Origin: Verrucomicrobiia bacterium | GTDB lineage: Bacteria; Verrucomicrobiota; Verrucomicrobiia; Verrucomicrobiales; DEV007 | Direction of reading: 5' to 3' | NCBI GenBank assembly: GCA_030425385.1 | Contig: JAUIAH010000023.1 | Coordinates: 60,182 to 124,181 of the forward strand | DNA: 64,000 nt | In this document: positions 1 through 7,613 of the stretch, in pieces | Layout of the letters: each line of letters opens with the position of its first letter | Position numbering within the stretch: the first letter of the stretch is position 1 | Translations under genes and position numbers: made by a program | Notes under the pieces: model-generated | Databases searched by the model: none | What the model saw: the letters and a program-made list of their open reading frames with translations, nothing else | Told to the model about the DNA's origin: nothing

Positions 1-1
1 C

Positions 2-238
2 AGCGCGAGCGGTGGGCCGGTAAACGGGTTCGACCATAACTACGAATACAAGATCTGGGGCCGTTTCACGGGTGATGAAGCCTACGATCCGACGACGAAT
101 TTGGTTCTGCCAGAGTTCCTCTTGGAGCGGTATCAACTGGTTGATAAATCGCCTGGTTGGCTCTTCACGCCGCGCGACCGCATGGGGAATAATCGCCTCC
201 CGCGCACGCATGTGATGGTCTTAGCTTCGGAGGATTGA
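2..238 (+). CDS. C-terminal end of an unrecognised protein (5' truncated)
   Basis: An open frame runs from the window edge to TGA at 236-238 and gives about 78 residues, ending in TRTHVMVLASED or similar. The reading frame is uninterrupted, and it ends 4 bases before the ATG of the downstream peptidase. That gene's Shine-Dalgarno (GGAGG, 229-233) lies inside the last codons here, so the two are probably co-transcribed and possibly translationally coupled. The fragment is rich in aromatic and charged residues and has no transmembrane segment. I do not recognise the family and the N-terminus lies outside the window, so no function is proposed. Confidence 0.6.
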   Translation, partial: SASGGPVNGFDHNYEYKIWGRFTGDEAYDPTTNLVLPEFLLERYQLVDKSPGWLFTPRDRMGNNRLPRTHVMVLASED

Positions 239-242
239 GAAG

Positions 243-2351
243 ATGAAAGAAGCTTTTCTGGAAGATACGGTGCACATCCGCTGGTCCTGTCTCGTCCCCG
301 ACAGTGTGGCGGATGCCATCGGCGAGGCGCTCAAGGAAGCGAATGCTCATTTGGAAGCGATCGCGAATCAGGATCCTGACAAAGCAACCTTTGCCTCGAG
401 CTTTCTCGCGCTGGAAGATGCCACCGAGAGCTTGAACCGTGCCTGGGGGCGCGTGGGGCATTTGGATGCCGTCTGCAATTCAGATGCCTTGCGCGGTGTC
501 TACAATGACTGGCTCCCCAAGGTCTCCTCCTTTCACGCGCAGATCGCGCTGAATGAAGATCTCTGGCGAGTGCTCAAAGCGGTCTCCGAGAATCATGAAG
601 AGGTGGCTGCGCTGGAGCCAGTGCGGCGACGCCTCATGGATGAGACCTTGCGCGAGTTTCGGTGCAATGGTGCGGATCTTCCTCAGGAAGAGAAGAAGCG
701 ATTGGAGACCTTGAAGCAAGCGCTGGCCGAGAAGACGCAGAAGTTTTCGGAGAATGTGTTAGATGCGACGAACGCCTTTCAGTTATTTGTCGAAGACGAG
801 TCGCGGCTGGCGGGCTTGCCGCAAATGGCCAAGGATGCGGCCAAAGCCTCTGCGGAGAGCAAGCGTGAGGAGGGCGATGTGCGTGAACGCTGGCGCTTCA
901 CCTTGCAGGCGCCGTCACTGATGCCGGTCTTGCAGTACGCTGAGGACGACGAGTTGCGCCACGAATTATGGAAGGCTTTCAGTGTGCTGGGAAGAGAGGC
1001 CCCTCACGCAAATCTGACACTGATCGAGGAAATTCTATCATTGCGTCAAGAAATGGCGGAATTGTTAGGGGGATCCAATTTCGCAGATCATGTGATTGCA
1101 CCGCGCATGGCGAAGGATGGAGCTACCGCTTTGGGATTTGTGGAGGATTTGCATGATCGCATTGGTGACCAATTTCAAAGGGAAATCGCTGAGCTAGAAG
1201 CCTTCAAGGCTGAGCAGACAGGGGCATCAGTGGGCCCGCTGGAGCCCTGGGAATTGGGGTTCTGGTCTGAGAAGCTGCGCCGTGCCCGGTATGATTTCGA
1301 CGAGGAAGCGCTGCGGCCCTACTTTGCGATTGATCGCGTCATTGAAGGGATGTTTGGCATCGTCGAGGACCTCTTTGACATTCGGTTAGAAGAGCGCCCA
1401 ACGGTCTTCTATGACGAGCCGACGGGGTCGCCGGATCCTGACAAGGTCGAGGTGTGGCACAAGGAGGTGAAGTATTACGACGTCCATGATGCTTCGGGCG
1501 AGCGGCTGGGGGGCTTCTACGCCGATTGGCATCCTCGTGAGAGCAAGCGGGGTGGTGCGTGGATGAATTACTTACGCACGGGATTGCCGGCCGAAGCCTC
1601 GCCTACGGGGAAACGCGAACCTCACGTGGGACTCATTTGCGGCAACCTCACGCCGTCTGTTGATGGCAAGCCGGCGCTGCTCAATCATCGGGAAGTGGAG
1701 ACGGTCTTTCACGAGTTCGGGCATCTCCTGCACCATCTCTTAGGGAATGTCAGTGTCCGGTCCTTGAATGGCGTCAATGTCGTGTGGGACTTTGTCGAAT
1801 TGCCTTCGCAGATCTTGGAGAATTTCTGTTGGGAGCGTGTTAGTTTAGACCGCTTTGCCCGCCATGTCGACACGGATGCACCGATTCCCGAGGAGCTCTT
1901 TGCCAAGATGCAGGCGGCCAAGAATTTCCAATCGGCGATCACCTGCATGCGTCAGTTGTCCTTTGGTAAGATGGACCTTGAGTTGCACTACCATTACCGC
2001 GAACTCGAAGGGGAGAATATCGATCAGGCGATTGATGCGATGTTAGCATCGTATCAGATTCCAACGAAGACGCCGCGTCCGAATAACAGCGCGAGTTTCA
2101 ACCACCTCTTCTCCTCGCCGACGGGCTATGCTGCCGGTTACTACTCCTACAAATGGGCGGAAGTGCTCGATGCCGACGCCTTCACGCGTTTCCAGGCCCA
2201 CGGGGTGCTCAGTGCGGAAGTAGGTCGAGCCTTTCGTGACAAGATTCTCAGCCAAGGAAATGCGCGTGAAGCCGGGGAACTCTTCCGTGACTTCATGGGG
2301 CGCGATCCTGCCTTGGAAGCGCTTCTCAAGCGCAGTGGTCTCGCCGCCTGA
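243..2351 (+). CDS. prlC: M3 family zinc oligopeptidase (oligopeptidase A / PrlC type)
   Basis: A cytosolic metallopeptidase that cleaves short peptides, including degradation products and released signal peptides. The 702-residue length is normal for the M3A family. The zinc site is visible as HEFGH at residues 490-494, inside the stretch VFHEFGHLLHH. The third-ligand region about 25 residues later reads VELPSQILENF, the classic M3 signature. No signal peptide is present, consistent with the cytosol. ATG at 243 is preceded by GGAGG at 9 bases, an unusually good ribosome site for this window. The gene follows a partial gene by 4 bases. Family assignment is firm. The distinction between PrlC/OpdA and dipeptidyl carboxypeptidase rests on overall resemblance. 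Confidence 0.93.
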   Translation: MKEAFLEDTVHIRWSCLVPDSVADAIGEALKEANAHLEAIANQDPDKATFASSFLALEDATESLNRAWGRVGHLDAVCNSDALRGVYNDWLPKVSSFHAQIALNEDLWRVLKAVSENHEEVAALEPVRRRLMDETLREFRCNGADLPQEEKKRLETLKQALAEKTQKFSENVLDATNAFQLFVEDESRLAGLPQMAKDAAKASAESKREEGDVRERWRFTLQAPSLMPVLQYAEDDELRHELWKAFSVLGREAPHANLTLIEEILSLRQEMAELLGGSNFADHVIAPRMAKDGATALGFVEDLHDRIGDQFQREIAELEAFKAEQTGASVGPLEPWELGFWSEKLRRARYDFDEEALRPYFAIDRVIEGMFGIVEDLFDIRLEERPTVFYDEPTGSPDPDKVEVWHKEVKYYDVHDASGERLGGFYADWHPRESKRGGAWMNYLRTGLPAEASPTGKREPHVGLICGNLTPSVDGKPALLNHREVETVFHEFGHLLHHLLGNVSVRSLNGVNVVWDFVELPSQILENFCWERVSLDRFARHVDTDAPIPEELFAKMQAAKNFQSAITCMRQLSFGKMDLELHYHYRELEGENIDQAIDAMLASYQIPTKTPRPNNSASFNHLFSSPTGYAAGYYSYKWAEVLDADAFTRFQAHGVLSAEVGRAFRDKILSQGNAREAGELFRDFMGRDPALEALLKRSGLAA

Positions 2352-2465
2352 TAGCGGCGGCCAGTCTTCCTAGTAGAGCATCCGTGCGGTTGTGCAATGG
2401 ATGCCGCAAGGGGCGTAGCTCATGCGTGGTTAAGGTGGGCTGGCGCCTGCCATCGTGAGGGGACT

Positions 2466-2885
2466 ATGAAGAAACGCGAACCTGTTAGTAAGATCATGAC
2501 CACGGAAGTGGTCACCGTGAACCGCGGTGATGCCCTCTCCAAAGCCCGTCAACTGTTTGAGAGCCATCACGTGCACCATCTGCCGGTGGTGAGTGGCGAT
2601 GAACTCGTGGGGATCATTGCCTGGAGCGATCTCATGCGCATCGCCTTCGGTGACCTGGGTTCCCAGGATGAACGCAGTCTCGACGCGATCCTGGATCACA
2701 TGTTTGAGTTGGAGAAAGTCATGCAGGCTGATCCTATCTCCATCGAGTCTCATCAAACGATTGGGGAGGCAGCGGCCAAGCTGCGCTCTGGCGACTACCA
2801 CTCGCTACCCGTGGTCGAGGGTAAGAAGCTTGTCGGCATCCTCACGTCCTCCGACCTCATTGGGTACTTGGCTGATCTTCTGTAG
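2466..2885 (+). CDS. Tandem CBS-domain protein
   Basis: A 139-residue cytosolic protein made of two CBS domains, at about residues 5-62 and 85-139. CBS pairs form Bateman modules that bind adenosyl ligands such as AMP, ATP or SAM. Typical CBS features are visible twice: an N-terminal DVMT-like segment (SKIMTTEV; EKVMQADP) and the HLPVV / SLPVVE plus LVGI(I/L) strands. I chose ATG 2466 rather than an upstream in-frame ATG at 2397 because GAGGGG lies 4 bases before it and the upstream extension has no CBS character. Stand-alone CBS proteins often act as energy-status regulators. The partner here is not evident from neighbours. Confidence 0.85.
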   Translation: MKKREPVSKIMTTEVVTVNRGDALSKARQLFESHHVHHLPVVSGDELVGIIAWSDLMRIAFGDLGSQDERSLDAILDHMFELEKVMQADPISIESHQTIGEAAAKLRSGDYHSLPVVEGKKLVGILTSSDLIGYLADLL

Positions 2886-2917
2886 GGAGTCAGCCAGTGC
2901 CGTCGCGTGATGGGGCG

Positions 2918-3151
2918 TTACTGCGCCCAGGCGTTGGCCAGGGTCTTGTAGTCGGGCTTGGCCGAGAGATCACTGATGCCTTGCTCGCCTCCCGTGTAGG
3001 CTTTGGAGGCGGCGGTGTTCCAGAAGGCACTCGCGGCGGGCACCGCCTGGCGAGATAGCATTGGAGTCTCGGGCTCCGGAAGGGATTGAGTCGGCTTGGC
3101 GTGTAGGGCGTAAGCAGAAAGGGCAGTCAAGAGGCAGGCTGTGAGTTTCAT
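2918..3151 (-). CDS. Small secreted protein of unknown function
   Basis: A 77-residue product starting MKLTACLLTALSAYALHA, a textbook signal peptide ending around an AHA/K junction. The mature part is short and rich in Ala, Ser and Pro and contains no motif I recognise. The ATG at 3151 is favoured over one 18 bases upstream (3169) because it begins directly with the charged signal-peptide n-region. Neither start has a convincing Shine-Dalgarno. It is convergent with the CBS gene and divergent from the sigma factor gene at 3337. The signal peptide makes a real gene likely, but the family is unknown. Confidence 0.5.
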   Translation of the reverse strand: MKLTACLLTALSAYALHAKPTQSLPEPETPMLSRQAVPAASAFWNTAASKAYTGGEQGISDLSAKPDYKTLANAWAQ

Positions 3152-3336
3152 GGCTGATGTAATTTCCATAATTTAAAGAGAAAGGCAATGGCCATCGTAT
3201 CGCTGATGAAATTAATTGCAGCGATGAGAATCAGCCCGTTTCAAGCCAAAGCCTAAGAAATTCAGAATAGCTGTCGGGAATCCGCTCCCTCGCGAAATGG
3301 GAGAGAGTAGAGTGTGACCCCATTCTGGTGACAGCC

Positions 3337-4842
3337 ATGCAGAAAGCCCTGACCATTCCTCCCGAGAATCGAGCGCCCGTCGCTGACGATCATGAACTCT
3401 TGCGACGCTACGTCCAGGCGTCAGACGAGAGTGCTTTTCGAGACTTGGTGCGTCGGCATGAAGGGATGGTCGAGTCCGCGGCGAAGCGAGTCCTGAGAAA
3501 TCAGGATCTCGTCCATGAGGTGTCTCAGAATGTCTTTGCGTTGTTGGCTCGTAAGGCTCCTCATCTCCCTCACAAGGTTACCATCTCAGGTTGGCTCTTC
3601 AAGGCGGCCCGATTTGAAGCCCTGAGGCTCGGGCGAAATGATGCCACGCGGCATCGCCACCTGCGCGCATATGCGATCGATTCGGATTCGCCGGACGTTC
3701 CGGAAGGCTTGCAGGACGCTTTCCGTGAATCATTGGATGAAGCGTTGATGCGACTCGGGGATCGTGACAGGGAAGCCATTCTCCTGCGGTTCTATGAAGA
3801 GATGCCCTATCGAGAATTGGGGGCAAGGTTAGGTAAGTCGGAAGCTGCTGCTCAGAAACAAGTGGAGCGGAGTTTGGAGAAATTGCGCGTGTGCCTCCGT
3901 CGTAAGGGGTTTGATAGGAACGCCACGGGGATGATGGCATCTGTTCTGGGAGCGCAGTTGGGAAGCGTCGCCGAAGGGAGAAGTCTACCGATGAAATTTC
4001 TGTCAGGATGTGAACACTCAATTCAATCGCCGTCGAGAGCGCTCCGATGGCCGCCGATCACTATCATGTCTACCCATCCATCGATCACCCTAGGGCTGGC
4101 CCTGGCTCTCACATTAACTGTAATTGTCATCTGGCAGAGCGCTGATTTGCGGGCGTCTCAACGCGCCATTCGCGAGCTTGAGCAGACGGCCTTCCAGCAG
4201 GAAGGCGTCTCGGCGATGTTGAAAGACGCTCAACTCGCAGAGATTCAGGACAGTCCACCTGCTAGGGAGGAGATGCCACCGATTGTCGTGCCGGCAACTC
4301 CAACGGAAGCCATGCAGATGTTCGTCCGCTACAAGATGCGGGAGTTTGCCAGTCATCAGCGATTTGGGAACAAAGTGCTGCCGCCGGGGAGCGCGGAGAG
4401 AAACGCGTTCGAGCAGGAGAAGCAGCAATTGCTGGTCGAAATGAGTTCGTTGATGGTGGCGCAGCCAATGTTGAACGCGGCATGGAAGGGAAAGGACACG
4501 GATCTTGCGGTGCAGCTCTATGTCGCGGGCTTTGCTGAGGTCTTTGGCGAATCGCATGAAGCACTGACACCGTTGCAAGCGATCTTTCGCGAAGCTTTGG
4601 AGGCGAAGCGAATCAGTCGAGAGCGCTTTCCTCAAGGGACGCCAGAGGCTGTGGAAGCAGAAAGGGCTTTGCAAGATGAGTTGTTAGAAGAAGTCGGGGA
4701 GATCTTGTCCCCAAGAGAGGTTGACCTGTTCTTGGGCGTCTTTGGGCGACAACCGATCACTAATGTGAGTTTCGGCCTTCCGTTGGTGTATGATTCTGAA
4801 GAAGAGCGGTTGGCTGATCCTCGGGGGGGATGGGAGAAATGA
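3337..4842 (+). CDS. ECF-type RNA polymerase sigma factor with membrane-anchored C-terminal extension
   Basis: The N-terminal about 190 residues are a sigma-70 family ECF factor. Region 2 lies at about residues 37-105 (with VSQNVFALLARK and SGWLFKAAR) and region 4 at about 136-192 (RDREAILLRFYEEMPYRELG, then GKSEAAAQKQVERSLEKL). Unlike a normal ECF factor (about 180-200 aa) it continues for 300 more residues. A single strong transmembrane helix sits at about 254-270, followed by a charged, helical domain I do not recognise. If intact, sigma and sensor/anti-sigma-like parts are one polypeptide. The start is ATG 3337; GTG 3328 is in frame and also possible, and neither has a clear Shine-Dalgarno. 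The next gene overlaps by ATGA, so both are probably made together. Confidence 0.82.
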   Translation: MQKALTIPPENRAPVADDHELLRRYVQASDESAFRDLVRRHEGMVESAAKRVLRNQDLVHEVSQNVFALLARKAPHLPHKVTISGWLFKAARFEALRLGRNDATRHRHLRAYAIDSDSPDVPEGLQDAFRESLDEALMRLGDRDREAILLRFYEEMPYRELGARLGKSEAAAQKQVERSLEKLRVCLRRKGFDRNATGMMASVLGAQLGSVAEGRSLPMKFLSGCEHSIQSPSRALRWPPITIMSTHPSITLGLALALTLTVIVIWQSADLRASQRAIRELEQTAFQQEGVSAMLKDAQLAEIQDSPPAREEMPPIVVPATPTEAMQMFVRYKMREFASHQRFGNKVLPPGSAERNAFEQEKQQLLVEMSSLMVAQPMLNAAWKGKDTDLAVQLYVAGFAEVFGESHEALTPLQAIFREALEAKRISRERFPQGTPEAVEAERALQDELLEEVGEILSPREVDLFLGVFGRQPITNVSFGLPLVYDSEEERLADPRGGWEK

Positions 4843-5582
4843 AAGGCTTTGTCTTTGTTCTTGTGGTGGTGCTAGGATTGGTTGCTGCCTGGCAGTTTGT
4901 CCAACGTCAGGACAATGATCGCGTGTTGCGAGAGATGCAGAGCGCTACCGAGCAGCTTCCTCAGATGGGAAGAGACATTCCCGAGTTGCTGCCAGATAGC
5001 CGTAATCGAGTGGTTCGCGATCCTGCTGTTGGCGAATCTGATAGAGAAGTGGAAGAGCAACTGATCGTGGCGGATTCGTGGTCTGCCCTGGGCTCACAGC
5101 AGGGAGCAGGGATGCGGCGACTCATGGCCTTGCGCGATCAATTGCCTGAGGACGGTCGACCCTCGCTTGATCAGCTCCTAACGCTGGTGATGCAGGGAGG
5201 GGAGAAGCAGATGGATCCTCAACTGCTTCAGGACTTCATCAGCGAGGCGGAGTTGCTCATGCGATCGATGATGACCTTCATGACGAATCGGACGCCTTCG
5301 GAGATGACTGCGATCCAGCGAGGTGACACTCCCATAACAGGAGTGTTCGGCGCCGGATTTGTCCGCGGAGCGTTAGGGCTGGGAATGGACCTCGACTCCG
5401 CTTTGGTGCGTGCTTTTGAGCAGGAGGAAGAAGAGGGAAATCAGGCGCTTAAAGCCCTTCTTTCCCCCAACGATTACCGCACCCTGATCGAGTTGGCCAA
5501 AGGATGCCGCTACGAGGAGATGCCATTGGATCAACGTCAGGACCCAGTCGACCTCATTGGCCGATTCAAATCGATGTTCTAG
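4839..5582 (+). CDS. Membrane-anchored partner protein of the adjacent sigma factor (unknown family)
   Basis: A 247-residue protein beginning MKGFVFVLVVVLGLVAAWQF, an N-terminal membrane anchor or uncleaved signal. The remainder is soluble, acidic and mostly helical by eye. The start ATG at 4839 overlaps the stop of the sigma factor (ATGA, 4839-4842) and has GGGAGAA just upstream, so translation is probably coupled. An alternative ATG at 4830 lies 9 bases earlier. No catalytic motif is visible. Its layout of one anchor followed by a helical domain parallels the tail of the sigma factor, which suggests that the two extracytoplasmic or tail domains interact. That is inference only. Confidence 0.7.
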   Translation: MKGFVFVLVVVLGLVAAWQFVQRQDNDRVLREMQSATEQLPQMGRDIPELLPDSRNRVVRDPAVGESDREVEEQLIVADSWSALGSQQGAGMRRLMALRDQLPEDGRPSLDQLLTLVMQGGEKQMDPQLLQDFISEAELLMRSMMTFMTNRTPSEMTAIQRGDTPITGVFGAGFVRGALGLGMDLDSALVRAFEQEEEEGNQALKALLSPNDYRTLIELAKGCRYEEMPLDQRQDPVDLIGRFKSMF

Positions 5583-5593
5583 CAGGTGCGCGA

Positions 5594-6592
5594 CTAGAGT
5601 GATCCGAGCCGGATCTTGAGTTCGGTGCCCAGGCGCAGATCACTGGTTTTGCGAATGCCAGGGTTGTCGAGCCGGATCTGATCGACGGTGATGTTGAAGT
5701 GCTTGGCGAGATCTTCGAGGGTATCGTTGGGTTTGACCGTGTGGCGCGCCCAGACTGTGTCCGTCCCTGTCTTGGTGACCTTCTTCACGGTAGGCGCGAT
5801 GGATTGAGGCGCCGGGCGGACGGTTTGGGTGACCGATGCAGCGGGTGGCGACATCCGTTGCCAGGTGCCATCGGTCGGGACCATGATCAGTTCGCCTGTC
5901 CGTGGGCGATAGTTAGGGTTGGAGCTCTGCCGATTGATCCGGAGGAGTTCCTCCTTGGAAAGGCGGTAGCGGTTGGCAATGGCTGCCATGGTGTCCCCCG
6001 GGACTGCCTGGTAGAAGGCGTAGCCGCTGGGAGCGGCCCCACGATTCTGAGGTGGGGGCGCCGTCGCCACTGGGGTGTGTCTCACGGGGGGCGCGGCTTT
6101 CTTCGGCACGGCTTTCTTGGGCGTTTCTGCGGGCTTCTTCGCCACGACCTTCTTTGGAGGGGGCGTGGTTGTCCGCGGCTTGGGTGCTCCATAACGAGGC
6201 ACCTTCAGTGTTTGCCCAATGTGCAACGTCTTGGGATCAATGCCCGGGTTTGCCTGCTTCAAAGCCGTGATGGGGACGCCATGCTGGCGTGCGATGGCGT
6301 AGAGCGTTTGCCCAGAACGCACTGTATGCGAGGCGTGACTGGTCGCCTTCCGGGTCGGTGCGGCGGGTGTGGCCTTGCCTGGTAGCTTGAGCTTCTGTCC
6401 AATACGGAGGATGGCATTGGTCTCCGAGAGACCGTTGAGCTTCACCGTCTCCTTGTAGGAAACGCCGTGCTGGCGGGTGATCCCCCACAAGGTTTCTCCA
6501 TGACGAACGATGTGCTCTTGACTGAAACCCGTGCTAGGGCCGAGAAGGAGCCCAAGCACGGCCATTCCCATGCTGGCGAAATACTTAAGCAT
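5594..6592 (-). CDS. Secreted protein with four LysM peptidoglycan-binding domains
   Basis: A 332-residue exported protein with a signal peptide (residues 1-24, ending near GFSQ). Four LysM modules sit at about 27-70, 88-132, 193-238 and 284-329, each recognisable by V..G(D/E/Q)T(L/M)..IA or a variant and a closing G..L(K/I)(L/V/I)P. A Lys/Pro/Ala-rich linker (about 135-190) separates modules 2 and 3. LysM modules bind the glycan strands of peptidoglycan. No catalytic domain is present, so it is probably a wall-binding scaffold or an amidase activator. It is transcribed divergently from an N-acetylmuramoyl-alanine amidase across an AT-rich 70-base region, which supports a shared role in wall remodelling. 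Confidence 0.9.
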   Translation of the reverse strand: MLKYFASMGMAVLGLLLGPSTGFSQEHIVRHGETLWGITRQHGVSYKETVKLNGLSETNAILRIGQKLKLPGKATPAAPTRKATSHASHTVRSGQTLYAIARQHGVPITALKQANPGIDPKTLHIGQTLKVPRYGAPKPRTTTPPPKKVVAKKPAETPKKAVPKKAAPPVRHTPVATAPPPQNRGAAPSGYAFYQAVPGDTMAAIANRYRLSKEELLRINRQSSNPNYRPRTGELIMVPTDGTWQRMSPPAASVTQTVRPAPQSIAPTVKKVTKTGTDTVWARHTVKPNDTLEDLAKHFNITVDQIRLDNPGIRKTSDLRLGTELKIRLGSL

Positions 6593-6662
6593 GGTTAACT
6601 ATTAGCACCATGCGAATAGATGCAAATATTTTTATAAATTTCGCAAATGTCTTGGTTGGATT

Positions 6663-7484
6663 ATGAAGTCGTTGCTGCAGAACTTGTTATCGATCATTGG
6701 CGCGTCGACATTCCTCTTTTGCATGGGGATGTTACTGACGCGGCCCACCAATTTCGCGGCGTATGTCCCCGAGATGATTGAGATTGGGCAGGAGAAACTG
6801 GAGAATCCCAAGGTCCGGATTGTTCTCGATGCGGGGCATGGAGGGAGGGACGGAGGTAGTGTTCACAAACCGCTCCTGGAGAAAGAGTTGACGATGAGAG
6901 TGGTCCGAATGATTCGGGAACGATTGGTGGAAGAAGCCCTGTCGAATGTAGAGGTGGTGTTGACGCGGGAAGGCGATGAGTACCGTTCCCTTCATCAGCG
7001 GGTGGGCGTGGCCAATCGTTATCCGAAAGCCTACTTCGTGAGCGTCCATTTCAATGGGAGTGAGTATCGCTCGGCCCACGGGACCGAGACCTTCTATGCC
7101 GATCCCAAGCCAACGATTATCCAGAACCAGATCCGTCGGCGACTTCAGTGGGAACCGGGCGTGCCTCTGATCGACACGCGGGGAAGACGCTTCGCAGAGA
7201 CAGTGCAGCGCGCCTTGGTCGAGAGAATCGGGAGCCGAGACCGGGGCATTCGCAACAATCCGAAACTGGTCCTGCCTCGAGAAGTCATTGGGCCCTCGAT
7301 CCTGGTGGAGTGCGTGTTTTTATCGAACCCGAAGGAAGCAGCGCGGCTTCAACAGCCGGGAGCCCTCCAGGCAATTGCGGATGGGATTGCCGAAGGGGTG
7401 ATCGCCTATGTGCGGGAGACGGAAGGCGATCCTTATGCGTGGATCAGCACTGAGCAGGTAATCGATGCGGACGTCTCGGAATAG
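6663..7484 (+). CDS. N-acetylmuramoyl-L-alanine amidase (Amidase_3 family)
   Basis: Cleaves the bond between N-acetylmuramic acid and the L-alanine of the stem peptide in the periplasm. The 273-residue protein has an N-terminal hydrophobic segment (residues 5-25) and then the AmiC-like zinc fold. Visible elements are LDAGHGG (His59), the Glu of LLEKEL (Glu72 or Glu74), VSVHFNGS (His129) and the catalytic Glu in SILVECVFLSNP (Glu216). The R(D)RGI segment at about 192-196 is typical of the family. There is no LysM or AMIN domain of its own, and the divergent neighbour carries four LysM domains. The intergenic region (6593-6662) is AT-rich and probably holds both promoters. Confidence 0.92.
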   Translation: MKSLLQNLLSIIGASTFLFCMGMLLTRPTNFAAYVPEMIEIGQEKLENPKVRIVLDAGHGGRDGGSVHKPLLEKELTMRVVRMIRERLVEEALSNVEVVLTREGDEYRSLHQRVGVANRYPKAYFVSVHFNGSEYRSAHGTETFYADPKPTIIQNQIRRRLQWEPGVPLIDTRGRRFAETVQRALVERIGSRDRGIRNNPKLVLPREVIGPSILVECVFLSNPKEAARLQQPGALQAIADGIAEGVIAYVRETEGDPYAWISTEQVIDADVSE

Positions 7485-7613
7485 CGGGTGACGATCGCCA
7501 GATATTGGTCGCATTCCTGCTGAGGATCTCAGGATTGTCGTGTTGAGATTGCTAATACTATGATTTCAATAATTTCAATATTGGAAAGTGGAGGAGCGGT
7601 GAAATGATACCCC

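Noticed and set aside
5699..6385. Plus-strand frame opposite the LysM gene
   Set aside because: The LysM repeats on the minus strand are unmistakable; the opposite frame is Gly/Arg-rich shadow sequence.
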